Below, in pieces: positions 43,629-53,294 of a stretch of 64,000 nt of DNA. The DNA lies in the NCBI RefSeq assembly GCF_014648315.1, contig NZ_BMQW01000004.1, forward strand, positions 124,001 to 188,000. Reading direction: 5' to 3'. Both the position numbers and the translations under genes were made by a program. Each line of letters begins with the position of its first letter. Positions within the stretch are counted from its first letter, which is position 1. Source of the stretch: Shewanella ulleungensis (GTDB lineage Bacteria; Pseudomonadota; Gammaproteobacteria; Enterobacterales; Shewanellaceae). The notes beneath the pieces are model-generated. The model was not told where the DNA came from and made no database searches. It saw nothing but the letters and a program-made list of their open reading frames with translations.

Positions 43629-45331
43629 TAACATCAAAAAGTGGTTTTAATACCTTAGTTCGCAGTAGTCCATATTTAATGATGGCCTTGCTAGTGCTGC
43701 CAGTTATTGGTGGCTTGATTGCAGTGGTGTTACCCGCTTTTGGCTGGTTTCCGGTGCTAGGACACACTCAATTTAATATCAATGGTTTTGTCGATTTATG
43801 GCAAACGCCCGGCATTGGCAATATGGCGCTGCTCAGTGTGTCCACTAGTTTTATCAGTACCTTACTGGCTTTTGTGATTACCATTTTGATTTTGGCTAGT
43901 TACTTTACCAGCCCTTGGCTAGGTTATATCCAGCGCTTGTTAGGACCTATTTTAGTTATCCCTCATGCTGCTGCAGCTATTGCAATAGGCTTCTTAATAA
44001 CGCCATCAGGGATGTTTTCTCGGCTGGTTTCCCCCTGGTTAAGCGGCTGGGATACGCCACCTGATTGGTTATTCCCACATGATGCTTTCGGTCTAAGTAT
44101 TATTTTAGGCCTAACACTCAAAGAGCTACCTTTCTTATTGTTGATGGCACTGGGTGTGCTCGCTCAGCCCGAGTTAGGCCACACATTGCGAGCTCAACAT
44201 CGCGTGGCATTAAGCCTGGGCTATTGCCCAATGACTGCATTTTTTAAAGTAGTATTGCCAAGCTTGTATCCATTTTTACGTTTGCCGATTTTAGCGGTAC
44301 TTGCGTATGCCAGTGCCAGTGTCGAAATCCCGTTAATTTTAGGACCCAATAGTCCTCCAACGCTTGCCGTTGCCATTATGCAATGGTTTCACGATGTGGA
44401 TTTAAGCTTGCGTATTAAAGCCTCGGCTGGAGCCATTGTGCAAATAGCCCTGACGTTAATGTTACTGCTTAGCTGGTGGCTCGCTGAAAAACTAATCAAA
44501 AAGTTCTGTCAATCTATGCTTGTTAATGGCAAGCGCGAATATGCCGGTGCCATCATACAAAACATCACTCACTTGATTACTGTGATGATGTTAACGGTTA
44601 TAGGTTTAGCCTTACTTGGCATGGTGTTGTGGTCTTTCGCGGGCTTTTGGGCTTACCCTGATCTGCTGCCTAAGACTTTTGTTACCCAGCACTGGCAGTC
44701 TGCACTACAACAAATGCACACACCTTTACTCGACACACTTTTAATTGGGGGTTGCGCTACGGGATTAGCCATAGTGTTGACCTTGTTGACACTTGAAGCC
44801 GAGCAACATACCAACAAAACGGTATCAAGATTAAGTAGCGTAATTATTTACTTACCTTTGCTTATTCCCAGCATTGCGTTTTTATTTGGCTTAGTGTGGG
44901 TATTGGAGCAAATTAACAGCTACCATACTTTTATCAATGTGGTGTTAGCGCATTTACTCTTTGTATTGCCCTATGTATTTTTATCGCTCGCGAGTAGTTT
45001 TCGACGTTTAGACCCACGGTTTAGCTATGTTGCCGCAAGTTTAGGCGCAAGCCAGGCAAAAATATTTTGGCAAATAAAACTGCCCATGTTACTGGCGCCC
45101 ATTTTTATTGCTGCGGCATTGGGTTTAGCGATTAGTTTTAGTCAATATTTACCGACATTATTGGCCGGAGGTGGGCGTATCAACACCATTACCACTGAGG
45201 CAGTATCGCTAGCTAATGGCGCAAGCAGACGCACCAGTGCGGTTTATGCGTTAGTCCAAATGTTGCTCCCAGCACTTGGTTTTCTGCTCGCATGGGCACT
45301 GCCTAAAATGCTGTTAACACACCGCGAATAA
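43625..45331 (+). CDS. ynjC: YnjC-type ABC transporter permease (two fused permease domains)
   Basis: A 568-residue inner membrane protein with about 12 helices in two halves. Each half has an EAA-type loop that contacts the ATPase: LGYCPMTAFFKVVLPSLYP near residue 205 and LGASQAKIFWQIKLPMLL near residue 478. The GTG at 43625 is chosen because it overlaps the ynjB stop (GTGA) and has GGAG upstream; a longer frame inside ynjB is less likely. It forms the channel of the YnjBCD importer. A fused permease pair is normal for this family (E. coli YnjC is about 510 residues). Confidence 0.92.
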   Translation: MITSKSGFNTLVRSSPYLMMALLVLPVIGGLIAVVLPAFGWFPVLGHTQFNINGFVDLWQTPGIGNMALLSVSTSFISTLLAFVITILILASYFTSPWLGYIQRLLGPILVIPHAAAAIAIGFLITPSGMFSRLVSPWLSGWDTPPDWLFPHDAFGLSIILGLTLKELPFLLLMALGVLAQPELGHTLRAQHRVALSLGYCPMTAFFKVVLPSLYPFLRLPILAVLAYASASVEIPLILGPNSPPTLAVAIMQWFHDVDLSLRIKASAGAIVQIALTLMLLLSWWLAEKLIKKFCQSMLVNGKREYAGAIIQNITHLITVMMLTVIGLALLGMVLWSFAGFWAYPDLLPKTFVTQHWQSALQQMHTPLLDTLLIGGCATGLAIVLTLLTLEAEQHTNKTVSRLSSVIIYLPLLIPSIAFLFGLVWVLEQINSYHTFINVVLAHLLFVLPYVFLSLASSFRRLDPRFSYVAASLGASQAKIFWQIKLPMLLAPIFIAAALGLAISFSQYLPTLLAGGGRINTITTEAVSLANGASRRTSAVYALVQMLLPALGFLLAWALPKMLLTHRE

Positions 45332-45339
45332 GGATAAAC

Positions 45340-46005
45340 ATGCAAAAACACGAGCAAATAAGCGCGGCAAACTCAAACACCTCTTCGTTGGTGATTGAGC
45401 AGTTAACCATACAACGGCAACAACAGGTGTTGCTATCATTAAACGAAACTATTGCCGGTGGTGATATCCTGACCATTATGGGGCCATCAGGTAGCGGTAA
45501 ATCAACATTATTAAATTGGCTAACGGGTATGTTACCTAAAGGATTTAGTGCCAAAGGCAATTTATATCTAAATGGACAGTCAATCACTGACACTGCCAGC
45601 CACATGCGCCGTATTGGCTTATTATATCAAGACCCTTTACTGTTCCCGCACCTCACTGTCTCAGGTAACATTAGCTTCGCTATGCCCGCAAGTGCCAAAA
45701 CACAGCGACAAGCAGATATTAGCCAAGCATTATCTCAAGTGGGATTAGCCGGTCTAGAGCATCGCAGTCCACAAAGCTTATCCGGTGGTCAGCAAGCTAG
45801 AGTCGCACTTCTTAGAGTGTTACTCAGTCAGCCTAAAGCCATTTTACTCGACGAACCCTTTAGTAAGCTTGATAGCCAATTGCGCCAAGAAACTCGCCAG
45901 CTGGTGTTTGAACAAATTCGTCAACACAAACTGCCCGCTATTATGGTCACTCATGACCAAAGCGATGCTGACGCAGCTCAGGGTAAAATTATTTCGCTGT
46001 TTTAG
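45340..46005 (+). CDS. ynjD: YnjD-type ABC transporter ATP-binding protein
   Basis: A 221-residue ABC ATPase. Walker A is GPSGSGKSTLLNWL near residue 48, the Q-loop YQDPLLFPHL near 95, the signature LSGGQQARVALLRVLL near 147, Walker B AILLDEPFSKLD near 167 and the H-loop VTHD near 205. All catalytic motifs are intact. It starts 8 bp after ynjC and powers import of whatever YnjB binds. A 71-bp gap separates it from the phosphatidyltransferase gene. Confidence 0.95.
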   Translation: MQKHEQISAANSNTSSLVIEQLTIQRQQQVLLSLNETIAGGDILTIMGPSGSGKSTLLNWLTGMLPKGFSAKGNLYLNGQSITDTASHMRRIGLLYQDPLLFPHLTVSGNISFAMPASAKTQRQADISQALSQVGLAGLEHRSPQSLSGGQQARVALLRVLLSQPKAILLDEPFSKLDSQLRQETRQLVFEQIRQHKLPAIMVTHDQSDADAAQGKIISLF

Positions 46006-46076
46006 CGTTGATTTAATCAGCAAAGATTATTCAATCCACATAAACAACAAGTGTATCAATTAATTGGAAACCATAA

Positions 46077-46739
46077 ATGCTAGATAGATTTATTACACCG
46101 GTGATTAAGCCTATGCTTAAACCAATTGTATTACTACTGGATAAAAAACAAGTACAGCCAGACCAATTAACACTCATAGGCTTTGTGGTGGGTATGTTAG
46201 CTGTGCCATTTTTAGCCATACAAGCATGGTATGTGGGATTATTTTTTATCGTATTAAATCGTATCATTGACGGACTTGACGGCGCCCTTGCCCGTCATCA
46301 AAAACACACTACGCCAGCTGGGGGTTATTTAGATATCTGTCTCGATTTTTTGTTTTACGCTGCCATTCCTCTAGGGTTTGCATTGGCAAGTCCCAATGAA
46401 AACGCTTTAGCCGCTGCCGTATTACTTACGGCATTTATCGGTACAGGCTCGAGTTTTTTAGCGTTTGCAATCCCAGCCGAAAAACTTCATTTACCAAGGC
46501 CACAGTTTGCCCATAAAAGTTTTTACTTTTTAAACGGCCTTACTGAAGGCACTGAAACCATAGCCTTTTTTGTGGCATTTTGTTTGTGGCCAGCTTACTT
46601 TTCAGAACTTGCTTATACGTTTGCTTTTTTAGGTGCTATTACTATTTTCACCCGTATTCATGGCGGTTATAACACCTTAAAAAACCATTCAAGTAACCAG
46701 CAAACTAGAACAAATATCGTTGAGGGGCCTAAAACATGA
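46077..46739 (+). CDS. ynjF: YnjF-like CDP-alcohol phosphatidyltransferase
   Basis: A 220-residue membrane enzyme with about six helices. The CDP-OH phosphatidyltransferase signature is complete: Asp68-Gly69, Ala72-Arg73, Gly82, Asp86 and Asp90 (DGALARHQKHTTPAGGYLD). Such enzymes move a phosphatidyl group from CDP-diacylglycerol to an alcohol to make phospholipids; the acceptor here is unknown. It is the counterpart of E. coli YnjF, which also follows the ynjBCD genes. The next gene overlaps its stop by 4 bp (ATGA). Confidence 0.9.
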   Translation: MLDRFITPVIKPMLKPIVLLLDKKQVQPDQLTLIGFVVGMLAVPFLAIQAWYVGLFFIVLNRIIDGLDGALARHQKHTTPAGGYLDICLDFLFYAAIPLGFALASPNENALAAAVLLTAFIGTGSSFLAFAIPAEKLHLPRPQFAHKSFYFLNGLTEGTETIAFFVAFCLWPAYFSELAYTFAFLGAITIFTRIHGGYNTLKNHSSNQQTRTNIVEGPKT

Positions 46740-47548
46740 TAGATGATATGGCAGCAATTAGACTCGGAGTATTTTTAACCATTTTGGCATTAATGATGAG
46801 TCTGGAATTATTATTTCCTGCCCGAAAGCTACGTAAGAACCCACAAACTGCGTCAATGGCAACACGGTGGCTGGGTAATTTTGGCTTACTAATTATTTCA
46901 TCGCTAATCGCAAGGTTAATACTGCCATTAGGTTTAGCCGGCTTTGCCTTGTATGTCAGCTCACAACAATGGGGCGTATTGCATTACTTTGCTTTACCAC
47001 TTTGGCTTAATATCGGCGTCAGTGTGTTGCTGTTAGACCTGCTGATTTATTGGCAGCACAGATTATTTCATCGCATTCCATTATTGTGGCGATTACATAA
47101 AGTGCATCATGCTGACCGTCATGTCGACAGCAGTACCGCACTGAGGTTTCACCCTATCGAAATCATTGCCAGCCTTGGCATAAAAGCCGTCGCCATTGTG
47201 GCGTTTGGTATTCCAGCAGAAGCTGTCATCTTGTTTGAGATATTGCTCAATGGTTTTGCTATTTTTAACCACGCCAATATTCGCTTACCCGCAAAAATTG
47301 AAAACCTAGCCCGTTTAGTGCTAGTCACTCAGGTATTGCATCGTATTCATCACAGCCAAATTATGGCTGAAAGTAATACTAATTTTGGTTTTAGTATTAT
47401 TTGGTGGGACAAACTGTTTGGCACATACACCGCACAGGCCAGCAAACCAGATTCTCAAATTGATATTGGCTTAACTCAATACCCTAACGCGAAACAAAAT
47501 GCATGGTTAAACGGTTTATTATGGATGCCTTTTACTCGTAAAAAATAG
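46736..47548 (+). CDS. Fatty acid hydroxylase / sterol desaturase family protein
   Basis: A 270-residue membrane protein with about five helices and the di-iron histidine boxes of the superfamily: His108-x3-His112 (HRLFH), His121-x2-HH (HKVHH, 121-125), a lone FNHANI, and HRIHHS near residue 202. It should be a di-iron monooxygenase acting on a lipid or other hydrophobic substrate. It overlaps ynjF by 4 bp and so is translated with it, suggesting that the transferase and hydroxylase modify the same lipid. This partner is not part of the E. coli ynj region. Confidence 0.88.
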   Translation: MIDDMAAIRLGVFLTILALMMSLELLFPARKLRKNPQTASMATRWLGNFGLLIISSLIARLILPLGLAGFALYVSSQQWGVLHYFALPLWLNIGVSVLLLDLLIYWQHRLFHRIPLLWRLHKVHHADRHVDSSTALRFHPIEIIASLGIKAVAIVAFGIPAEAVILFEILLNGFAIFNHANIRLPAKIENLARLVLVTQVLHRIHHSQIMAESNTNFGFSIIWWDKLFGTYTAQASKPDSQIDIGLTQYPNAKQNAWLNGLLWMPFTRKK

Positions 47549-47717
47549 TCATAAGGCCACTCTGATCTCAAGTTGAAGTCATTTTTAATGCATTTTAACT
47601 ATCAAAGTGTCATATTTTTATTGTTGTTGTTTGTGATGTATAACACTTGGTGAGCTTGATTAAAAAAGCAAACTTACTCACTATATTACTAATGTATAAA
47701 TAACCAATAGAGATATT

Positions 47718-48803
47718 ATGATCGGTTTTACCCAGAGCTTAAAAGCAGAAATTGCCGATTTAAAGCAGCAGCTGACCAAAACAAAACAGCAGCATGCAGA
47801 TGAGCTCTCTCAATTGCATCAGCATATTGCACAATTAACTCAGCAATTAGCAGACTCTGATAATCAATCCGAATACGATGCTCAACGCGCCAATTTGCAA
47901 TTGCAAGGTGCAACGATGCTTAACGATATTCGAGATACCACCCTCGCTAACTCAATCAAGCTCGATGAAGAAAAACACATGTTGTCTGAAGTCGATAAAC
48001 TGTTCGGTCAGACACGAGTCGCTATCGGTAACTTGAAAGAACGTGCGGGGCATTTAAATGATCATGCAGAAAAGAGCATGGCGACTGCGGCTCAATTAAG
48101 TCAATCAGCCAATGGCATTAGTAATTTAGTGTCATCGATCCAACAGATTTCAGAACAAACTAACTTACTGGCACTCAATGCCGCCATTGAAGCGGCGCGT
48201 GCAGGAGATGCGGGTAGAGGGTTTGCGGTAGTGGCAAGTGAGGTTAGACAATTAGCCAGTAATGCCCATGACGCCAGCGCCAATATTGAAAAGTTAGTTG
48301 CTACAGTCATTGATCAAACCGAGCAAATTAAACAAGTTGTCATTACAAACCAAACTTGTTCGAGTGACATTGCCGTGTCTTCTGAACAAATTGATCAAGT
48401 CGTCACCGAAGTGCTCAAAAGTTCAGGAGTCATGAAGCGTGTCATTGGTGAAGCATCAATGACCGCCTTTTTAACCACTGTGAAATTAGACCACAGCGTC
48501 TGGAAAAGCAACGTTTACAGTATATTAGCTAATAAAGACCGTAATGCTAGCGTCAATAGCCACACTGAATGCCGTCTCGGAAAATGGTATTACCATGGTG
48601 AAGGCCAACAATATGCAAGCTTGTCGAGCTTTAAAGCCATTGAACAACCACATAAAGCCGTACATAGCGCAGGAAAATCGGCGGTGGATTCTATGTTGTC
48701 AGGTGACGAATCAGCAATTTTGACTCACCTTGACACGATGGAACAAGCAAGTATTAATGTGGCTAGAGCAATCGACCATTTATTGATGCAAAGTCAGCAA
48801 TAA
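47718..48803 (+). CDS. Soluble methyl-accepting chemotaxis protein with C-terminal CZB domain
   Basis: A 361-residue protein without membrane helices. An N-terminal coiled coil (about 5-60) leads into a short MCP signalling domain with the conserved hairpin tip [18 protein letters not shown] and [15 protein letters not shown] (about 145-182). The C-terminus (about 262-355) is a CZB zinc-binding domain: [25 protein letters not shown] and [12 protein letters not shown] hold the His/Cys ligands. Such receptors sense zinc or hypochlorite-type oxidants in the cytoplasm and signal to CheA. It stands alone after the ynj-like cluster. Confidence 0.9.
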   Translation: MIGFTQSLKAEIADLKQQLTKTKQQHADELSQLHQHIAQLTQQLADSDNQSEYDAQRANLQLQGATMLNDIRDTTLANSIKLDEEKHMLSEVDKLFGQTRVAIGNLKERAGHLNDHAEKSMATAAQLSQSANGISNLVSSIQQISEQTNLLALNAAIEAARAGDAGRGFAVVASEVRQLASNAHDASANIEKLVATVIDQTEQIKQVVITNQTCSSDIAVSSEQIDQVVTEVLKSSGVMKRVIGEASMTAFLTTVKLDHSVWKSNVYSILANKDRNASVNSHTECRLGKWYYHGEGQQYASLSSFKAIEQPHKAVHSAGKSAVDSMLSGDESAILTHLDTMEQASINVARAIDHLLMQSQQ

Positions 48804-48843
48804 AATGTTTGAATATCATTACATTCATAGAAGATAAGCCTTT

Positions 48844-48880
48844 AAAATCATCATCTAATCAATAATCAGGTGATGATTTT
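48844..48880 (+). terminator. Possible terminator after the CZB chemoreceptor gene
   Basis: AAAATCATCATCT (48844-48856) pairs with AGGTGATGATTTT (48868-48880), with one G-T wobble and an 11-base loop. The T-tract is short, but the A/T arms suit an intrinsic terminator. It lies 40 bp past the stop. Confidence 0.55.
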
Positions 48881-48990
48881 ATGCCTTTACACAAATTTGC
48901 ACGTTATCAGCCATAATTCATATTCAATTTATTGATTTAAAAAAAGCATTACTGTCTAATAACATCACGGTAACTAGCACATAGTGTTGT

Positions 48991-51255
48991 ATGAGTTTTC
49001 TGAACAATTTTTTTCTGCTAGACGATGATAATAATGCAAATGAGTTGATCCCAAACTGGCGAATAAGCGCACTCAGGATAATATTATCCTCAGGCCTATT
49101 GCTGTGCATTGCAACCGCTTTTGATACCTTTAACTCTGCAATTGAACTGAACTACTTATGGGTTATTGGACTTACCTTTGGTTTTACATCGGCTTTGAGT
49201 TTACTTCTCATTGCCAGTAAACGCTTCTACCATATTTGTGCACATCTTCTGCTTATTGCATTAGTTTTGGCCAGTTTGGCAATGAGCTTATCAATACCGG
49301 AGCTCACTTTAGCTAAAATTGGCAGTATGTTAATGTTTGTCTGCCCAGCGATTGCGCTTATGTTACTTGGATACCGAGTTGCTACGGGCTATGCAATACT
49401 CAATTTGGTGCCTTTTTATATTATTTTGCACGACATTGACTTAACCCAATACACCAACATTAATCAACAACTTCCCGATGCTAGTTGGTACATAACTGGT
49501 GTAGTGTTTTTGTTTTTCAATATCTGTGTACCATTAGCTGTTGCTAGAACGATTGTGGCTGCAAAGCGCCTGAATAAAGCCACCTTAAACTCTAATGAGT
49601 ATCTAAAAAGCAAAAATGAGCTTTACCGTACCTTTTTTGCAGAATCGGTTATCCCCAAAATTATTGTCGATGACTCGGGTATTATTACCGATGCCAATCC
49701 ATCGGCAGTCGATTTATTGGGGTTACCCAATAAACTTAATGGCAAAGATATAGAGTTTTTATCTATTATTCCTAAGCTAAAAACCTGCGATATAGATAAA
49801 CAAGAACAAGTCATCCCCTTTAAAAATACCTTCCAACGAGTCGTGCACCAACAAGTCACAGGTTCAAATTTTTGTATTTATGAATTTCACGATTGCACCG
49901 CTGAAGAAAGTATTAAAGATAATCTTGCAGCTATGGAGGAGGAAAATAAACGTCTTCGATATCGCAACCCACAGACGATGTTGCCTAACCGAGATTGGTT
50001 CGAAATGCAGTGTGATCGACTCATTGCTAGACATCAAAAAGGGTTTTATGTGGTCGTAGCTCAAAGTACCAGCAATGATTATGTCAGTATTAAGTTTGGC
50101 AACCAAAACTCTCAAACTATTACAAAATCAGCGTTTAAACGTTTGCGTAATAGAGTCAACGGCCCTTTACTCTGTGCACATATTGGTCCAGGTAAAATTG
50201 CGTTTATTTTAGGAAGCAGAAATGAAAATGACCTCTATTCTACATTGCCTAAAATCAAACAAATACTCGATGAAGATTACAATCTATTAGGAAGTAAATC
50301 CGCTCAGTCATTCTTGTTCGGTATTGCACATTACCCTTCAAATGGTAATGCCAGTAATATTATCGTCGGACATGCCATTGAGGCATTAAAACTTGCTAAT
50401 ACTAATGACGTCTTTAGTTTATACAATGAAACAAACTCTCAAAGCTTTTTAGAAAAACATGAAATATCGATGTTACTCGATGAAGCATTGCAACAAGGTG
50501 AGCTGGATGTACACTACCAACCCAAAGTGACCGATACAGGTAACTGTATTGGTCTTGAAGCTCTTGCACGTTGGCACAGCCCAATTCTAGGAAATGTGTC
50601 ACCCGCAATCTTTATTCCCATCGCAGAAGAATACCGAATGATTAGCCGCTTAACCGATTTAGTGGTTCAAAAAGTCTGTTCACAAATAAATAACTGGTCT
50701 AAACAAGGACTAAACTGCGTACCTGTAGCCATTAATATATCGCTAATAGATTTCAGCCAAAGTGACTTTATGTCTAAACTAGTCAAACATTTAGCTGATT
50801 TCAACATCAACCCTAAACAAATTGAACTTGAACTAACTGAAACCTCCTTAGAAGCTAATCAAGCACATTCTTTAATGTTGATGAAAACCTTACAAACCTG
50901 GGGATTTACCATTTCAGTAGATGATTTTGGTGTAGGGTACTCTAACATTGCCCGATTAGCTGATTATCCCATAAACAAACTGAAGTTAGATCGTTCGTTG
51001 ATCAGCCAAGTCACGACTTCTGCTCGCCAACAAAGTTTAGTTAGAGCGATCCACAATATGTGTGAAGAATTAGATATTAAATGTGTTTCAGAAGGTGTAG
51101 AAACTGCAGAACAAGTTAAGATTATGGCTGAAATGGGATGCAAAGAGTACCAAGGCTTTTACTTTTCAAAACCGATCCCAGCTGAGCAGTTTTATGCCCA
51201 CGTAAGCCAAAAAGGATTGATATTTCAACATCAAAAAAATGTTCATATCGTCTAA
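48991..51255 (+). CDS. Membrane c-di-GMP phosphodiesterase with PAS, degenerate GGDEF and EAL domains
   Basis: A 754-residue protein. About six or seven helices occupy residues 25-195, a PAS domain follows (about 207-310), then a GGDEF-like domain (about 325-475) and a C-terminal EAL domain (about 490-745). The GGDEF motif is lost: GPGKI stands in its place (about residue 400), so no cyclase activity is expected. The EAL domain keeps GLEALARW, the ELELTETSLE Glu, the DDFGVGYSN loop and the SEGVETAEQ Glu, so it should hydrolyse c-di-GMP. It is a single gene. Confidence 0.9.
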   Translation: MSFLNNFFLLDDDNNANELIPNWRISALRIILSSGLLLCIATAFDTFNSAIELNYLWVIGLTFGFTSALSLLLIASKRFYHICAHLLLIALVLASLAMSLSIPELTLAKIGSMLMFVCPAIALMLLGYRVATGYAILNLVPFYIILHDIDLTQYTNINQQLPDASWYITGVVFLFFNICVPLAVARTIVAAKRLNKATLNSNEYLKSKNELYRTFFAESVIPKIIVDDSGIITDANPSAVDLLGLPNKLNGKDIEFLSIIPKLKTCDIDKQEQVIPFKNTFQRVVHQQVTGSNFCIYEFHDCTAEESIKDNLAAMEEENKRLRYRNPQTMLPNRDWFEMQCDRLIARHQKGFYVVVAQSTSNDYVSIKFGNQNSQTITKSAFKRLRNRVNGPLLCAHIGPGKIAFILGSRNENDLYSTLPKIKQILDEDYNLLGSKSAQSFLFGIAHYPSNGNASNIIVGHAIEALKLANTNDVFSLYNETNSQSFLEKHEISMLLDEALQQGELDVHYQPKVTDTGNCIGLEALARWHSPILGNVSPAIFIPIAEEYRMISRLTDLVVQKVCSQINNWSKQGLNCVPVAINISLIDFSQSDFMSKLVKHLADFNINPKQIELELTETSLEANQAHSLMLMKTLQTWGFTISVDDFGVGYSNIARLADYPINKLKLDRSLISQVTTSARQQSLVRAIHNMCEELDIKCVSEGVETAEQVKIMAEMGCKEYQGFYFSKPIPAEQFYAHVSQKGLIFQHQKNVHIV

Positions 51256-51475
51256 GTTGGCATAAATGGACAAGCAACATTAATTTTTACTAAGACAGAT
51301 AGCCTAAATTAAAAATATGAATAACTTACGTAATATAAGTCAAATGTAAAGTAACGCGTTGGTGATTAGTCATAGTGATATTTATCTATAAACAAGTGGT
51401 CTGTTTTCACTAATTCATCAGGCTCATGATATATTAGCACTCATTCGAATTAGTTCATTCTGTTAAGGTTTATCC

Positions 51476-52168
51476 ATGAAAATCGGTATTATTGGCGCTA
51501 TGGAGCCAGAAGTCGTTCATTTAGTTCAAGCAATTATAAACCCTGTGCATACCACTATTGCTGGTATCGAATTTATTAGTGGCAATATTGGCGATAAAGA
51601 AGTGGTCGTGACACGCTCTGGTATTGGTAAAGTTGCCGCCAGTATTGCGACGACGTTACTGATTGAAAAGTTTGCTGTCACACATGTGATCAATACCGGT
51701 TCTGCAGGTGGTTTTGTTGATTCTCTTGCCATTGGCGATATTGTGATTTCATCTGAAGTGCGTCATCACGACGTTGATGTTACCGCTTTTGGTTACGAAA
51801 TTGGTCAGATGGCACAACAGCCAGCCGCATTTTTACCAGACAAAACATTAGTGAATGCCGCGAAAAAAGCAGTGGCTGAACTTGGCGAAGTAAAAGCCAT
51901 TGAAGGCTTAATTTGCACTGGCGACAGCTTTATTTGCGATCCTGTTCGCACCAAAGTAATGCGCCAAAACTTTCCAACCATGGCAGCATGTGAAATGGAA
52001 GGAGCTGCGATTGCGCAAGTTTGTCACCAGTTTAACGTGCCATTTGTGGTTATTCGCTCACTGTCAGACAACGCCAATAACGACTCACCCGTTGATTTCG
52101 ACTCGTACATTATCAAAGCTGGCATGCACTCAGCCATGATGGTAATTGCACTGTTACAACAGCTATAA
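51476..52168 (+). CDS. mtnN: 5'-methylthioadenosine/S-adenosylhomocysteine nucleosidase
   Basis: A 230-residue nucleosidase that cleaves the adenine from MTA and SAH, recycling products of SAM use and leading to autoinducer-2 precursors. The start [12 protein letters not shown], the [11 protein letters not shown] and NTGSAGGF motifs and the catalytic Glu and Asp ([11 protein letters not shown] near 172-182; [10 protein letters not shown] near 194-203) are all present. Length matches E. coli MtnN (232). It is followed by a hairpin at 52182-52220 and a CbiB-like gene, an adjacency I recall in Shewanella. Confidence 0.97.
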   Translation: MKIGIIGAMEPEVVHLVQAIINPVHTTIAGIEFISGNIGDKEVVVTRSGIGKVAASIATTLLIEKFAVTHVINTGSAGGFVDSLAIGDIVISSEVRHHDVDVTAFGYEIGQMAQQPAAFLPDKTLVNAAKKAVAELGEVKAIEGLICTGDSFICDPVRTKVMRQNFPTMAACEMEGAAIAQVCHQFNVPFVVIRSLSDNANNDSPVDFDSYIIKAGMHSAMMVIALLQQL

Positions 52169-52181
52169 GTTATTTGTATAT

Positions 52182-52220
52182 ACTGGTTCAGTTTCTCATT
52201 AGTACGGATGCTGAACCAGT
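52182..52220 (+). terminator. Inverted repeat after mtnN
   Basis: ACTGGTTCAG (52182-52191) and CTGAACCAGT (52211-52220) form a perfect 10-bp stem with a 19-base loop, followed by CGTTTTAACG. The T-run is short, so it may be a partial terminator. Confidence 0.55.
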
Positions 52221-52286
52221 CGTTTTAACGCTAGACGGAACAAAACAACACCCCATTAGCTTTAGTAGCCCAACTATTGAGTCTTT

Positions 52287-53294
52287 ATGATTAATCAATT
52301 ATTCAATCCGCAATTGTTGAGCCAGGACGGTGGATTATTACAAAGTTGTTGTATTTTATTTTGCGCTTTAATACTTGCGCGTTTTGCCCCTATTCCCAGA
52401 GATTTACAACCGCTGCTTTGGTTTAATCGCATAGCAGTATTGATTGCAGCTAAGGTCAATCATCCTGAGCGCGCCGTAAGCCAGCAACTTACAGCCGGTA
52501 TTTTGGCGACATTATTATTAATCGTTCCCAGTGGAATTATTGTTAGCTTTTTACTTAGCCTTGCTGCCTATCCATGGTTTTTTGAACTGGTTATTGTGTA
52601 CTTTTGTTTATGCGATTCCGCTTTTAAACCCGTTGCAGAAAAAGTAGCAGAGGCTATCAAAACGGATAATAAACAAGATGCAAAAGCATTACTCACACCA
52701 TGGGTCAGCCAAAACACTCAAGTCCTGTCTGCTGTAGGACTCAGTAAAACAACTATCGAAAAATTGTTTACCACCCCAATCTACGGCACCTTAGCCACGG
52801 TATTATTTTTTGCGCTAGGTGGTGCAACTATGGCATTAGTCGTGAGAATGTTAAGGCAGCTCGAACATAGCTGGCCGACTTATCACCCGCACTTTCATAT
52901 TTTTTCAAGTTTTGTTGGGCAATTCAATCGGGTGATATTTTTTATTCCTACCCTGCTATGGCATTGCTCGCTAGCGATTCAATTTGGGCAACTCGGATTA
53001 ACTTCTATCGTGTCGTCTATGCTGCCAGCCCCAGGCAATAAACAGCAGCTTAATAATCATTATGGCAGTTATTCTTTAGCTGCTAAGTTACTTAAGATTG
53101 AACTTGGTGGGCCGCAACAGTTTATCAACAATGGTAAAACCATTCGTGTTGACCTCCCCAAAGTGAAAGCAGGACCACTGCCTGACTATCGCCACATACA
53201 TCAAGCCATCACAGTGACTCAAACAGCCAACTTATTCTGGATTAGCTTAACCTTATTACTGCCATTAATTTGGACTGGATTAAGATTTATTTAA
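52287..53294 (+). CDS. CbiB/CobD/AmpE-family membrane protein
   Basis: A 335-residue membrane protein with about five helices. The segment VNHPERAVSQQLTAGILA and the later GGPQQFINNG motif fit the CobD/CbiB superfamily, whose CbiB members make adenosylcobinamide phosphate and whose AmpE member affects beta-lactamase induction. The usual CbiB N-terminal DPP motif is missing, so the cobalamin role is uncertain. It lies 118 bp after mtnN, beyond a hairpin. No other cobalamin genes are in the window. Confidence 0.75.
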   Translation: MINQLFNPQLLSQDGGLLQSCCILFCALILARFAPIPRDLQPLLWFNRIAVLIAAKVNHPERAVSQQLTAGILATLLLIVPSGIIVSFLLSLAAYPWFFELVIVYFCLCDSAFKPVAEKVAEAIKTDNKQDAKALLTPWVSQNTQVLSAVGLSKTTIEKLFTTPIYGTLATVLFFALGGATMALVVRMLRQLEHSWPTYHPHFHIFSSFVGQFNRVIFFIPTLLWHCSLAIQFGQLGLTSIVSSMLPAPGNKQQLNNHYGSYSLAAKLLKIELGGPQQFINNGKTIRVDLPKVKAGPLPDYRHIHQAITVTQTANLFWISLTLLLPLIWTGLRFI

